64,000 nt of DNA from Ascochyta rabiei (GCF_004011695.2 NC_082424.1:310001-374000); one strand, 5' to 3'. Numbered from the stretch's first letter, positions 1-13,200 are shown. Notes: generated by a model from the sequence alone, not told the origin. A program made the numbers and translations.

Positions 1-670
1 GCACCTCAGAGAGCGGAGATAGAATCATCGGACCAGTTCCAAGCCCAGCGACAAAGAGCGAAAGACCAAGCGTGCAAACAAGCCGAGAAGATCCGAACTC
101 GCTTTCTAGCTGGCCATACGTCGATGTGTACAGCGATGATGTGCAAGTCCTGGTTGTCGACGTTGTTAGTATGATGCCTGTAGGGTTACCTACTCCAATT
201 TCGCATGACTCAACTTACACACAAAGTGAGCTAGCGCTACAGATCAGCACGATGGCCCAGCGTCTGAGGGTTGACATGCTCCGTGGGTTCTCCGGGTCTG
301 CATCGCCATCAAATGAAACCCGGTACGGCTCTGGAGTCACGACCCCAGCCCTGGCTCTATTCGGTCGTTGGCTGCTCTCATCTGCGTCATGATGCCAAGT
401 GTAGCCATCTGCACCAGCTCTCGAGTGATGCGATGCCACCCTCTTCAAATCCCGACTTCCTCGCGACCGCCGCCCACGACTTGGACACCTCCCAGATGGC
501 ATGACTTCCTCTTTCGATGCTGGGTGCTCAGTCCCATCGAGACCTATCGTCTTTTCCTCGTCGCCCCCCATGATGCCGTCTCCTCTCTTTTCACTGACGT
601 TTGACTCGCTGATTGCAAACTCTTTTCGCACCGAGCCGTCGCTGCTGTTCGTCGATCTCGCTATGTTCAC
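1..670 (-). CDS. MFS transporter, 5' part (runs off the left edge)
   Basis: Major facilitator superfamily drug/polyamine transporter of the fungal TPO1-like group, a plasma-membrane proton antiporter by family. I read exon 1 at 670-219, a 69-nt intron at 218-150 (GTAAGT donor, ACTAAC branch site, CAG acceptor) and exon 2 from 149 leftward out of the window. The N-terminal ~125 residues are a polar, Ser/Arg-rich tail. Then comes the family hallmark DPENP followed by LRRWAIVL, where the first membrane span begins. After splicing the frame continues through VTCTSSLYTSTY to GPMILSPLSE, the conserved start of the loop after the second span. The ATG at 670 is the first in frame and gives a tail length normal for this group. 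The substrate cannot be told from this part. The gene diverges from the xylosidase gene to its right; about 1.6 kb separates them. Family confident, start moderately so. Confidence 0.88.
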
Positions 671-2267
671 ACCAGCGCATGCGATTAAGTGGTGACAACG
701 TCGACGACAATACTCCTCTTAGTCGCGTTGTTGAATTGTGTATGTCCGAAAGAGCGTTGACGTTTATTTAGGAAACAACGATACCACGCTGTAACAAGGG
801 TTCGTTCGGATATAACTCGCTTGTGCCCGCCTGGGAACGGCTATGACATCTCCCCTGATGACAAAGCTTCGCGTTGGAATACCGTATTTGCCGAAACATG
901 CGCGTAAACAAATATCCCCGCTTGCAATGCAAAATACACCGGCTACACAGTACATTGTAACGTCTTTTAAGGCTGCAGATGGTCTAGCGTATAGCTTTGA
1001 ATACCTCCTGTAGTCTAAGGGCTGTTTGCTTGTAGCCGGCTTTCTCCGCAGCACAAGGACATGGACGGATGCAGCACTGGGCAAGAATTTACATGTACCG
1101 TCAGGCCAACGACAGGTTTCGCGTGTGTGTCTTGCAAATGCACCGTCTCGAATCTCCAATACTCTTGTGAAAATCGGGGGTCATTGTGAGCTTGACGGAA
1201 CAAAATTTGGGGTGCGTCATCTCCGTCGGAAGAAAGATCGGATGTTGATAGAGAAACGCCCGCGCCGCCGGATATTCTTTCCTCACAGATTGCGACGCTC
1301 TCAGTCGCGCTCATTCCTGGAGCGCACTCAACTGCATCCTCGTCTTGCGCGTCTTGTGTTATGATCTTGCTCATCTGCCGCGCCGCATGCCGTGACGATG
1401 ATGAGGCTGAGACTAAGCTTTCCGTTAGACTCTGCGTGACCATCAACCGGCTCAGCCATCTTCCACTCTGCTGTACAATGTTTGCGCATCGCCGTTTTCA
1501 ATGTATGTGTCATGCTGCCTTGTCTTTGACGGGGCTTGGAGGACTGCGAGCTCGCAAAAAGGATTACCGCCTTGTCAGGGTGAGCCGTAGAATATCCATA
1601 TTCCTTGAAACACTCTATTTGCGCTCAAATCCACAACTCGTTCTGTGCTACACGGGAAAGGGGCAAGCATATTTCCTAAGTGCGCATTGAACATCAAGGT
1701 CATGTGCCAACTCCTTCACCGTGATCAGGTTGTATATTTTTCCCCGCGCCCACGTCCGTAGCCCTCCTTGAGATATCATCCTCCTAACCGCTTTGGACAG
1801 TGATCACTTCCGCAAACGTGCTTGTTTCGCGCGTCTGTGATCGCACACACTGAAAAGTGCCGTTGCCCGAAACTCCGTTGTACTGACCTTGCGTCGTCGA
1901 TCACCGATTCAGCCTGAATGCAGCGCCTATCAAACCTCGCTCACCGCAGTTAGTGCGAGCAGATCACGTCGCTCTGCGGGGCCCCGCGTGCGGCTCAACT
2001 CCCAACAATCTCCTTCGAGCAACGGCTGTGGCTGACTACCGAATTCCGGACAGAACACCGTTTGTCATGAGGGGGACGGTGGCATTACCGGCGCCGTGAC
2101 CGACATGCGGCCGCGTCTGTAGTGAACCATGACGTACTCACATCACGACTTCTCGTTTTGAGGATCCGCGGCCATGGTGGAGTACACAGTCTACGGCTAT
2201 TTTGCTTCTCATAAAGACAGTCGACAAGGTCGGTGAATAAACGAATAGCGGAGAGCAAACAGCCATC
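671..2267. other. Intergenic region between divergent MFS and xylosidase genes
   Basis: GC-balanced, not RIP-affected, and presumably holds both promoters. Several open frames of 60-143 codons occur on both strands. The longest, 1446-1015 on the minus strand (143 codons), has no motif I recognise and overlaps equally long frames on the other strand, so I do not call it a gene. A CreA-like palindrome is listed separately. No tRNA or repeat seen. Confidence 0.5.
1976..1987. promoter_or_regulatory. Candidate paired CreA (carbon catabolite repressor) site
   Basis: GCGGGGCCCCGC is a perfect 12-bp palindrome made of two back-to-back matches to the CreA/CRE1 consensus SYGGRG, about 280 bp upstream of the xylosidase start codon. 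Xylanolytic genes of ascomycetes are commonly repressed by CreA, and paired sites are the effective form. The match is seen; the function is inferred from family knowledge. I did not find a clear XlnR GGCTAA/GGCTAG box between here and the ATG. Confidence 0.35.
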
Positions 2268-2681
2268 ATGTACACAACGCAGCGTTACCTCGCGCTCTTA
2301 TGGGCAACAGGCGCCTACGCACTCTTTCCGGATTGCATCAACGGCCCGTTGAAGAACGAGACAATATGCAACGCCGCAGCATGTACGTATCCCAGCACTC
2401 ATACACTAAGTTCAAGCTGACATTACATTAGCCCCACTCGACCGCGCCAGGTCGCTGGTCGCACTCTATACGCTCGAAGAGAAGATTAATGCTACCTCGA
2501 GCAGCTCACCCGGTGTCTCACGTCTAGGCATCCCACCATATCAATGGTGGAGCGAAGGACTGCATGGTATCGCAGGGCCATACACCAACTTCAGCGACCA
2601 AGGCGAATACAGCTACTCAACCTCATTTCCCCAACCTATTCTCATGGGCGCTGCATTCGATGACGCTCTCATCACCGAGGT
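2268..2681 (+). pseudogene. GH3 beta-xylosidase, 5' fragment (exons 1-2, cut by hAT insertion)
   Basis: 5' part of a secreted glycoside hydrolase family 3 exo-1,4-beta-xylosidase, which releases xylose from xylo-oligosaccharides. ATG at 2268 opens a hydrophobic leader (residues ~5-20) typical of a signal peptide. Exon 1 is 2268-2382, a 49-nt intron (GTACGT...TTAG) is 2383-2431, and exon 2 is 2432-2681. Residues 69-78 (RLGIPPYQWW) and the following SEGLHG motif are the conserved start of the GH3 N-terminal TIM barrel, followed by SFPQPILMGAAFDD. Exon 2 is cut after the second base of codon 122 by the hAT element. Read through the junction, the frame hits TAG at 2701-2703, so the fragment could give at most a 128-residue product lacking both catalytic residues. 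The sequence matching the remainder resumes at 37669 in exactly the right phase. Confidence 0.93.
2674..2681 (+). repeat. Left 8-bp target-site duplication of the hAT element
   Basis: ACCGAGGT, repeated exactly at 37661-37668. Extending the match in either direction fails, so the duplication is 8 bp, the length characteristic of hAT transposition. Confidence 0.9.
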
Positions 2682-3777
2682 CAGCGTGTCCAACCGTACG
2701 TAGTACGGCCCGTAACAGTTACAGGTTACAGCCGTAAATATAGTAAGTAACAGTAATTATATAAGCTGTAGCTGTATACGTACTATAGCTATATATAAAG
2801 CTGTAATACAGTTATAGTATAGCTAACCTTAGTGTTAATAATAGGGGGATAGGGGGGGGGCTGCACAGGCCACTATTGTTAAAACTTAACACCACGCCTA
2901 ACGCAAGGCCTTAACAGTATTACTACCTCCTCCCCTACTACGCTACAACGCAATTATTATATTTTTTTTAAATATTAACACATATAAAGGCAGATAAAGC
3001 CTATAAAACATATTTCTAAAGTATAGTTATACTCTAAATTAATTATAGGGGCATACAGGAGGTATATTACCAGGTTTAGCAACTACAGCGTCCCTAGGCA
3101 TTACAACTGCTTTAAATTTGCTCTAAAAAACATACTAGCGCCTTGCTAATAGGATAAGTTATCTAATTAGTGTTAATTAAGCTCTCTGTTAATTAAACTA
3201 TCCCTATAATACTATAACACTATAACGCCTATTACCTATAACCTACCTCTGCCTCTACGCCTACCTATAACAAGCCCTAGCTTCCTTATACGCTTAACTT
3301 TACTATTATACATATAACGCGCTAGGATAATATAGACACCTACTAAAGGAGAGTAAATCTAGAGCTTTTTAAGGCATCTACACCCTAGTATAATATATAC
3401 TCTGCTGCGTGGTATATAACTATTAACTAGTAATAGTAAAGGTTATTTATATAGCTAGGCTGTATATATAAGCACCTCTAGTAAGAAGGTCCTTAGGGCT
3501 CCTTACAATAGATCTATATTATCTATTAACTTCAGCGCTATGTAGGATAGCTAGTTATCTAGGTAGCTAGAAAGGAGATTTCTAAGTAAGTCCGCCTATA
3601 TAACCCTCCCCTCCTCCCCTCCTACGCCCTCTACTACTATTATTAATATGCCTCTAACTAGATTAACCTAGACCTAGCTTACTAATGTTACTAGAGCACC
3701 TGTATACCACTTAGTAGGCTTAAAGACCCTTAGCAAGATAGCCTGTACCTTATTATTAACCTCTCTGTCAGCATTAC

Positions 3778-3979
3778 TGTTAGGCGCTGGGCCTAGAGGT
3801 ACCTCTGCCTGTCTTGGCGAGCTACTATAGGGCTAGTCAGCCCAGACTATATAAAGGTGTTAGAGGTTATTGCTAATACTCTAGCAATTAGTCTTGTTAC
3901 TACACACTACGTACCTTAATACACCTGCTATCCTCTTTAACCCTATCCTCTCTTATAATTACTTTATACACTTTTTATA
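3778..3979 (+). repeat. 5' LTR of chromovirus C
   Basis: Starts TGTTAGGCGCTGG and ends TTTATA (a RIP form of TTTACA seen in the 3' copy). Exactly the same length as the 3' copy, 202 bp. ATTAC lies just outside. Confidence 0.9.
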
Positions 3980-4537
3980 TTCTAATTACTCTTATATTAT
4001 AATTAAAGATAGACCTAAGCTACTATAAGTCTTAAACTAAATTATCTAGGCTTACTGTCTTTAGAGAGGGACTAAGACAACCTACCTATAGGAGAGCCAG
4101 TAGAGCGTAAGGCAACACCTCCCTCTGCAGATAAGGAGATACCTTAACAGACACTAAGTGTCTATAGTACCTTAAGAGGATCTATTGGTCCTCTAGGTAG
4201 TATACCTTACCCTAGAATTTGTACCTATAGGGCAGCTTTAGCTAGAGAAGGCTAAAATAGCCTAGAAGTAGGTAATTAATAACAGGAGTTAGAAAACTTG
4301 CGTAAATAGTTATAAGAGATAAAGGACTGTAAGGAACTTTCCTCTCTTTATAAACTTAGACGTAAATATAACAAAGGAGATCTAGTAATAATCCTATCCT
4401 TCTAAAAAGTACTAAAAGGGGTAGAGAAACTATAATCTTCCCTATCTATAAATCTTCTATAACTTAACCCACTATAGAAGTACACAAAGCGCAACTGCGC
4501 TAAATACAACTATTAGGAGAGAGATTATAAGGGATAC

Positions 4538-4598
4538 TGTTAAAGTTATACTTTAGTTAAAGACCGTAAGCACTAATTCTATTGGTTCTCGGGGATGA
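4538..4598 (-). repeat. 61-bp terminal fragment of a chromovirus B LTR
   Basis: Begins TGTTAAAGTTATACTTTAG, the minus-orientation LTR end seen complete at 13756 and 24319, and stops after GATGA (4594-4598), where LTR A5' begins. Together with the 459-bp piece at 13297-13755 it makes one complete 515-bp LTR with a 5-bp overlap. Confidence 0.85.
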
Positions 4599-5113
4599 TG
4601 TTACGATCTACAGAACATAGGAAGGATGTAAGCTAATTACAGTGTATGGGGCACAGTAAGTACAATTAGTTATTAGGCTCAGCGTAAGCAAACACGACAG
4701 CGTTAATACTTAGTAAGAAGCTAAGAATTACATAATATAATTAGGCTTAGTATAATTAGTATAATTAGTAATTAGTATAATTAGAGATTAGTGTAATTAG
4801 TAATTAGTGTAATTAGTAATTAGTGCAATTAGAGGATCCTTAACACTAATTAGCCTATATTACTACTACTATTATTAAAGTATATAGTTAAGTAGGAATA
4901 TAACCCTTATAGTGTGTGTTTAACCTTATTAATTAAGTTTGTCTTTAGAATCTTAACCTGTGCTTAAACTAGACAGTCTACTCTGTACTATTTAGTACAC
5001 CCTATCTTTATAAGCTTTGCTTAGTTAATAACCCTAACTAATCTACTAGTACTTATCCCTAAAAACTAATAGAATTAGTGCTTACAGTCTTTAACTTAAG
5101 TATAACTTTAATA
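4599..5113 (+). repeat. 5' LTR of chromovirus A (515 bp)
   Basis: Starts TGTTACGATCTACAG, ends CTTTAATA (RIP form of CTTTAACA). Includes a run of short TAATTAGTG-type repeats around 4745-4835. The same 515 bp occurs inverted at 24319-24833. Confidence 0.9.
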
Positions 5114-6505
5114 TTTTAAACACCCCTAAGATAAGTACTATTAGATCCTATGCTACCCCTAGCAACTCTACATCTAGCAACATTAATATAGATATAGCTG
5201 TTACCACTAGCACTATAAATATTAATAAGCCTAACCTTTACTATAGAGATTGTAGTAAGCTTAATCACTAGCTTATGCAGTAGGACCTCTTTTTTACCTT
5301 CTAAGGTAAGAAGGTTCCTAAGGCTAAATAAGTAGTCCTTGCAGCTAGCTACATGTATAGTAAAGTGTTTACCTAGATTAAGCCCTTTATACAGCAGTAT
5401 TAAGCTAGTAAGGCCCTAGACAATGTAGATAAATAGATAAAAGACTTTAACCTATTTAAAGAAAAGATTAAGCTAATCTTTAGAGTCTCTAAAAAACTAT
5501 ATATTACTTAATATAACATTTAAAACATAAGACAGAATAGGTTAGCTGCTAACAACGCTGTAGAGTTTTAGCAGCTTACTGCTAACACTAACTAGAACAA
5601 TACTGCCCTAAATACTATGTTTTAATAAGGATTAAAGCCTAAGGTTAAGAAAGAACTTATACGCACTAGCGCGAGCACAGAAACCCTTAATAAGCTTATT
5701 AATACTATAATTAATATTAACGTATAACTCTACAAACTTTAGTAAGAACTTTAAGATAACCCTAGAGCCTGTACTACTATTATTGCTACTAGTAGGCTGC
5801 TACTAAGGAACTAGTAGCGCAATAACTTAAATTAAGGACAGTAAGGAGGTTATAATTAGCTAAATACTAGTTATTACACCTATAGCAACACTTAGAGTAG
5901 ATACTACAGACCTAAAGTAATAGACCTCTTAAACCTTAACAAGGGACTACTAAAGTAATAGAATAAGAAGCCTAAGGGGGGTAACTAACACAGAGGCAGC
6001 AGGGACTGCTATAACTGTAGCAAACTAGGCTACTTTATTAGAGACTGCTAGATAAACAAGGTTTACTGCTAGTTAAATATACTTACCTGTAATTATAATA
6101 ATATAGATGCTAGTAAATAGGAAATTCTTACTAATAATTTAGGATAACTGCTAGAAGACCTAGAGTCTAGTCTAGCGGACAATAATAACTATATTGTACC
6201 TGTAATTTATGTAGCAACACCCTACTAGAACACCTAGAGAGGCAAAGAAACAGAATACTACTCTAATAATAACCAGCAAAAGATAGACAACCTACTAGAC
6301 ACCTTAGGGTAAGAGTTTAACTAAATTAGCGCTCTACTAACACGTAAACAAGAATGTATAGCTTAATAACACTAAAAGTGTAATAACAAAGAAGCCTATT
6401 ACTAAATATGTTAAGAACTTATTAGTCCTATAGAAGCACCTAAAATTATAGAAATAATACTAGAACTCTAACAGCTTGTTTACTAGTTTAGAAAAGGAAG
6501 TAATA

Positions 6506-8369
6506 ACGTACCCTACAGGCGAGCCGCTTAACAGGCAAGCTGCTCACTTTTGCCAAGCCCCTACCAAACTTCTCCTCCTACACTAATGTCTTCTTAACAA
6601 CACTATTTAGACGTGTTAAAGGAAGCTTAGATACAGCTTGCGCTCTAGGCTCTTAAACAAGACGCAAATCTCTCTTAGTAACGCGCTGCAGCTATCTACA
6701 GGGTCCCTTAAAAGACACTAAGCAACTAACACATAGGACAACCTTCACGCGCAGATTCTATAGCTAACTTATAGAAGCTGGACAACAATAAGGAGGAGGT
6801 AATTATTAAGCATGTTCTTAAGCTAGATGCGCGAGGATTTTCCCCTTAGCTCTTAGATATAGCTACTATGGCCAATTCTTTACGCGCTAAGCGCAATCTA
6901 GGCCCTATTAGCGTAAACTGGCCTAGTACGTTTGTTAAGTAACACCTAGAGCTTAAAGTCAAGTTTAATCGCAAGTACGACTATAAGAGAGCCCTCTATA
7001 AGGATTCTAAGGTTCTACAGGGCTGGTTTAGCCTAGTAGCTAATATCAAAGCTAAGTATAGCATCTAGGATAAAGACATATACAACTTTAACAAGACAGG
7101 CTTTATAATAGGCTAGATCTCCCTAGGAGCAGTTGTTACAGCTTCAGAACGACAGGGTCGGCTAAAGGCTATCTAGCCAGGCAACTAAGAGTAGGCTACA
7201 GCTATAGTAAGCATTAATGCTAAAGGATAGGCTATTCTGGCCTTCCTTATCTTTAACGCCTACCACTACCTCTCTGCCTGGTACAAGGAAGAGGATCTGC
7301 CTTATAACTGGGTTATTAGAGTCTCTGATAACAGCTGGACTACTAACAAGCTTGGTCTTAACTGGTTAAAGCACTTTAACAGGCATACAAAGGAGCGTAC
7401 TATTAGCACCTACTGTTTACTTATTATTAATAGTTATAAGAGCTATAACTCTCTTAAATTCTAGCAATACTGCAAGAATAACAAGATTATTACTCTCTGT
7501 TTGCCTCCTTACTTATTACACCTTACATAGCCCCTTAATATAGGTTATTTTGCTGCTTTAAAGAAGGCGTATAGGCGCTAAGCTAAAATACTTATACGTA
7601 ACTAGATTAACTATATTATAAAGATAGAGTTCCTGCCATACTTTATACGCGCCTATAATGCTATAATTACTTCTAAGAATATCTAGGGAGGGTTCTAAGG
7701 TGCTAGATTAGTCCTATTTGACCCAGACCGGGTTATAATGGCCCTTAATGTGAAGTTACGCACTCTATTACCACCACTACCTGTTAACAACAAGCTCTGG
7801 CAGTTACAAACCCTAAGCAACACCCTTAAACTTAGGTTGTAATCAACGCTTGTAAAGACAAGGATTCAGAGGCATATAGATAGTTCGCCTACCTCTATAG
7901 TTAAGGCGTTTAAGAAGGTAGCAAAAGGGGCAGCAATAATTGCGCATAAGCTAGTGTTGGCACAACAGGAGATTACTTAGCTTTAAGCTACTAATAAGGC
8001 AGCCACACAACAAAAATCACACAAAAGAAAGCAAGTTTAGGCAGAAGGAACCCTAACAGTTAAGGATAGCCTGCAATTAATAACTCTGAAGGAGTTTGGG
8101 GCGCGTAGTAATAGGAAGAAGGCAAAGAAGCAGGTGCGTGCTAAAGGAGGTGAGCCCTCCTAAAGACGCTGTAGACAGTGCAATTAGACAGGACACAACG
8201 CGCAAACGTGTTAGAAAGAGGTAGAAGTAGTTTCTAAATAGTATTATAGGCCATACTGCACTTTACAGCACTAAACTAGGTTGTTTTGGGCCATAATAGG
8301 GTGGAGTTTGGTAGGGACTTAGCAAAAGTGAGCGGCTTGCCTGTTAAGCGGCTCGCCTGTGGGGTACGT
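6506..8369 (+). mobile_element. P1: pogo/Fot1-type element in chromovirus A
   Basis: 1,864 bp between TA duplications (6504-6505, 8370-8371), ends ACGTACCC...GGGTACGT. Terminal inverted repeat about 63 bp, core type GAGCCGCTCA. Transposase remnant 6586-8241 (+) in one uninterrupted frame register with RIP-type stops: helix-turn-helix part with LGPISVNWPSTF near 6895, N-terminal catalytic DKD..NFNKTGF remnant near 7070-7105, second Asp changed to Asn near 7425, C-terminal CCHC knuckle near 8165-8215. Sits between gag and protease of A; P3 is at the same site in B. Confidence 0.9.
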
Positions 8370-11300
8370 TAATAGTAAACAGTTTACTAATAACCTAGAA
8401 GAAGCTAAAGACTAGCTTTAGTGTAAGTAAGAAATATAGCTTAGCCTAGAACGTATGCAGAAGCAGAAAGAAGTACTACTAATAATTAGCCTAAAACTAC
8501 AGTATATTATAGACTACTAAAACCTAAAATATAGAAACCTTACGTAGACAGTATACACTAAGGATAAATATATAATCTACTATAATAAGAAGCTTAGTAT
8601 AGGATAGTTCCTAGCACAATAAAGCCTCTGTTATAGTTAATAGTACTAGTGTTATAATAACCTGTGTAAACTTTATCTTATTAACAAACACTAGAAAGTA
8701 TATTTTTCTAGAATAGATAACCTATAGGCTATAATACAAATATAGCTAGTAGTTAATATAAGTTGCTATTATATATGCTGGCAGAACTACGTTAATATAG
8801 ATTGTAAGAAGCATTGCAGTATAAAGGAATTTAAAGGGTTTAGTAAAGAGGGGACTTTTTTAGGCTAGCGCCTACAAGCCCTAGGGATTAATCTATTAAT
8901 AGTATTAGGAACAATTACCTTATTAAGCTACCTATTAAACTAAATAGAGTAGCCTTTATAGCACTCTTAGACTTAGGAGTATAAGTAAGTTATATATCTA
9001 GAACAGTAATATAGTAAGCTAGACTTAGATTATATTATAAGGAAAACCCTTACTTACTCTAAGTAGCTAATAGAGAATAAATACTAGATAAACTGCTAAT
9101 TATGCTTAAAGTAATAGCAGCACCTCTACAGATACAGGGGCACTATAAGGAAATAAACCTAGACGTCTTTGCAAAGGCTACACACAATATTATATTAGGA
9201 CTTTCCTAGTTATAAAAGCATAACCTAAAGATAGACTAGGCATAAGAAAGACTTTTATTAGAAGGATATAAATATAGTACTAATATATCTACACCTACGC
9301 AGCGCATGTAGTAGCTAGTAGATAAGATAAAGATTAATAATGTCTCTTTAATATATAAGACGCGCTAAGATAGAGTAGTTAACTCTACAGATACTAAACG
9401 CCCTACAGATTATAAAGTAAGAGTTAAGGAGGAAAGGAGTACACCTTCTGCTATCTCTAACGTGTATAGACAGTATGCAGAGATATTTAGAAAAGAGCTT
9501 ATAGTAAAAGCTCTGCCTAAGCATAAACCCTAGGATTATAAGATTAAGCTCTAGAAAGGAAAGATACTAACTTTTAGGCTATTATACTAGTTATTAGAAA
9601 AGGAACTTAAAGTACTTTATAAGTATATTAAGGAGAACCTTAAGAAGGAATTTATTAGAAGATTAGAATAACCTGCAGGGTACCTAATTATATTTGTTCC
9701 TAAGAAGGATAGCAAGCTATAACCATATATTAACTTTAGAAAGCTTAATAAAATTACTATTAAAAACTACTACCTGCTTCTAAACATTACAGAGTTATAG
9801 GACTAGCTAGTAGGAGCTTAGTACTTTATAGTATTAGACCTATAAGGCGTGTACAACCTTATACGCATAAAGAAGAAAGAAGAATAGAAAATAGTATTTA
9901 GGACGCAATATAGACTCTATAAGTACCTAGTTATACTATTTAGTCTAATAAACATACTAGCAACGTGCTAGAAGTTAATTAATAACATCCTAAGAGTATA
10001 CCTTAACAGAACTGTAGTAGTATACCTAGATAATATCCTAGTGTACTTAAAGACACTAGAAGAGTATAAATAACACGTTATAGAAGTGCTAGAATGCCTA
10101 AGGCAGGCAGACCTATAACTTAAACCTAAGAAGTGCGAATAGTATAAGAAGGAAGTTAAATTCCTAGGGTATATTGTAGGATAATATAGAGTTAAGATTA
10201 GTCTAATAAGGGTAGAAGTAGTTAAGACTTAGTAAACGCTAAAAACAGTTAAACAGATCTAGGAATTCTTAGAATTTGTTAACTTTAACTAACGCTTTAT
10301 TAAGAACTACTCTAAGATTGCAATCCTACTAATAAAGCTTACGCAGAAGGATACACTATTTAAGTAGAAATAAGAATAGAAAAATGTGTTTAAGGCACTT
10401 AAATAAGCTTGTATTACACCTCCTATATTAATTATATTTTATAGTAGCAAACTAATACGTATAGAGACTAATACCTTAGATCTTATATTAGGCGTATGTA
10501 TTATATAAGAAAAGGATAGACTATAGCACCCTATTACTTACTACTTATATAAGTTCTTAGGACCTAAAGAACGCTATAATATGCATAATAAAGAATTACT
10601 TATAATTATATTAGCTTTAGAACATTAGCAACTACATATAGAAAGCTGCTTAGAACTTACTATCTATACTAACTATAAGAACCTAGTATACTTTACTACT
10701 ACTAAGGTCTTAAATTAATAATAAGTTTATTAGTCTAAGATACTTAGATAATATAAATTTAAAATATTGTATACACTAGGCAAAGACAATAGTAGAGCTA
10801 ACACGCTTAGCAGACAACATAACCTTACTAGAGAAAAGACAATAAACTAGTTTATAGTACTAGGAATTAATAATAATAGGTTACTTAGACTATTATAATA
10901 ACTAAATAATATAATATAAATTAAAAATAAACAGCGCATTATATTAGACGTAGTAGAGGAACTTTAGAATACAATTATAGCTAATTACTATAACAACCTA
11001 CTATATAGACAACCTAGAATTATATAAATAATAGAACTTATTAAGTAATACTATAAGTTTAGTAATATAAAGGACAAGGTTACTAATTATATTAAGAACT
11101 GTGTTAACTGTTAGTAAAATAAATATAGTACAAACGCAAAATACAGAGAAATATAGGTAATAGAGCTACTAACAGCGCTATAGATAAACATTATAATAGA
11201 CTTTGTTACATAGCTACCTGTCTTAAGAGACCCTATAACTAGATACAACAACAACCTAATTTTTGTTATAGTTAATAGATTTACTAAGTATGCTAAAATA

Positions 11301-11586
11301 ATACTGTTTTAATATAGCTATACTGTAGAGCAGCTTATATAAGTGTTTCTAGATTAACATATAAGGTATTATAGCATACTAGAATTAATTATTAGTAATT
11401 AAGATAAACTCTTTATATTAAATTATTAGACTACGCTCTTAGCAGCTATTAGTAGTAAGAAGAAGCTCTTAACAGCCTATTATCTGTAGATAGATAGACA
11501 GACTAAAAGAACAAATTAGACTATAGAAACATACCTATAGATATACAGTAACTAGTAATAAGATAACTAGGTTTTACTATTACCTA

Positions 11587-12020
11587 ACGTACTCTACAGT
11601 TGAGCGGATTACACAATTAAGCAGATTACTTAAAACCCCACCAAAATTGCCTAAATCTACAACCCTTTATCTTAACAACCACGCAATAAAATCTTCTAAA
11701 ATTTTTAGGACAGGGCTGCACTAATATAAATAAGAGTATTTAAAAGTCTTAGAGTGCTAGAATCTATAACACAGACGTTATTAAGCAATTACTGTTTTAC
11801 AGGGGTGTTTAGCACTATTTGCAGGCTATTTCTTTAACTATTATAGCTATAAAGCTAAAATCTAGATATGTACTTACTAATAACTATACAATACTATTCT
11901 GAAATTTTAAGAAGATTTTATTGCGTGGTTGTTGAAATAAAGGGTTGTAGTTTTAGACAATTTTGGTAGGGTTTTAAGTAATCCGCTCGATTGTGTGATC
12001 TGCTCAACTGTTGAGTATGT
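11587..12020 (+). mobile_element. 434-bp MITE in chromovirus A
   Basis: TA-flanked (11585-11586, 12021-12022), ends ACGTACTCTACAG and its degraded inverted copy. No coding content. The terminal architecture copies that of the pogo elements (ACGTAC, then a repeated GAGCGGATTA-like motif, then a CCCCACCAAA-like block), so it is probably mobilised by a pogo-type transposase. The terminal ~130 bp on each side are inverted copies of each other. Confidence 0.8.
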
Positions 12021-12654
12021 TATAGTATAAATTACATATAATAATAAATTATTAGAAGTAATAAGAAAATTACTATTCTTCTTAAACTATAGGATGTACC
12101 TAAATCTCTTTACTAGAAGTCTAGACACACTAATTAGTCTAAATTAGTAATATCCTTAGTAGCAAGACTAAAAAAAGTGCATAAGAAAGTATTAGAAAAT
12201 ATTAGTAGGGCTTAAGAACGAGCAATCTTATATATTAACTAGAAACAAAAAACAGCACCTTAGCTAAAAGAGGGAGATAAAGTCTATCTCCTTATAAAAA
12301 ACCTTTGCATATAAAGACTAATAAAAAAACTAGACTATATTAAAGTTAGACCCTTTTTTATTTTAAAGCAGATAAGCCTAGTTAACTATAGACTTAATCT
12401 GCTAAAGGATATAAAGATCTATCTAGTGTTCTATATATTACTATTAGAACTAACTAACTCTAGAACGCCTATCTAGAAGAACTTCTATTACTAAGCTAAT
12501 AGTAAAGACTAATAGGAAGTTAAAAAAATAATATAATACTAAAAGGAAGGTAGCTAGGATAAATATCTAGTTAAGTAGTTAGGATACCCTAACTTAGAAA
12601 ATATATAGGAACTAACTGCACACCTTACAAACTGCTAGCAGTTATTAAAGTAAT

Positions 12655-13200
12655 TTAAAGAGACTAATTAGGCAGTGCTATGTTGCTCTCCTAGTACTCT
12701 AAGGGATAGCCTTTAAAGGCGCCCTAGGTACTAGGCAGCAACAAGAACTTATTAGGCAGATTAGTTAACTTAATAGTCCCTGCCTCTAACTGTTTCTACT
12801 CTTCTATACTATGCTTCTCTACTATAATAGCCTCCTTAGCATAACAGTCTAATAAATCTATTTATTATTATAACTGCTCCTTACGCGTATAAGCTACACG
12901 CAAGTCCTCTATAGCTTTTTCTAATATTTAAAGCGCTTTAGTTTATGCTTTATAAGTTTCCTTTATACATATATATAATTTCTCTTTCTTAGATATTAGC
13001 TAGGTAAACTTAGATTAAGTTACCTTTATATTATAATATTGCCTAAGGCAAACATACTTACTACACTTTCTAGATTAAATATAAACCTTATATACGCAGT
13101 TATACTTTATATAAGTTTTATATTTTTATACTATAATCTCTCTAAAGGACTTAACAAATTTATATTAATAATAACAGCAAGTTAAACGTAAGATAGTTAG
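12655..13200 (-). pseudogene. Antisense frame in chromovirus A: Cys-containing plus coiled-coil protein remnant
   Basis: On the strand opposite to gag-pol, between the chromodomain and the 3' LTR, one frame ending at a stop at 12657-12655 has only RIP-type stops for about 180 codons. It reads with several cysteines in the first part (upstream of ~13100), then a charged stretch with coiled-coil character (ALNILEKAIEDLRVAYTRKE, then a QQIDLLD-like heptad run and KQLEAGTIKL), and ends NIALPN. Fungal chromoviruses do contain Cys-rich/coiled-coil antisense ORFs as far as I recall, but no function is known to me. The start was not located; an intron or frameshift upstream is possible. The same frame is present in B. 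Confidence 0.5.

Larger units (their letters stand above)
5114..12700 (+). pseudogene. gag-pol of chromovirus A, RIP-inactivated
   Basis: Ty3/gypsy polyprotein remnant of the fungal chromovirus type. Positions seen: gag zinc knuckle CxxCxxxxYxxxxC at 6010-6048 (the His codon CAC changed to TAC); protease with DSG reading DLG near 8970; reverse transcriptase about 9540-10200 with VPKKD near 9690 and the YLDD box reading YLDN near 10022-10033; RNase H about 10440-10760; integrase zinc-binding region with a CxxC pair near 11100, then core; chromodomain at about 12558-12660 (DKYLVK.LGYPN). P1 (6506-8369) separates gag from protease, and the MITE (11587-12020) lies in the integrase part. Stops are nearly all RIP-type TAA/TAG. 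No intact frame of useful length remains. Confidence 0.85.
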
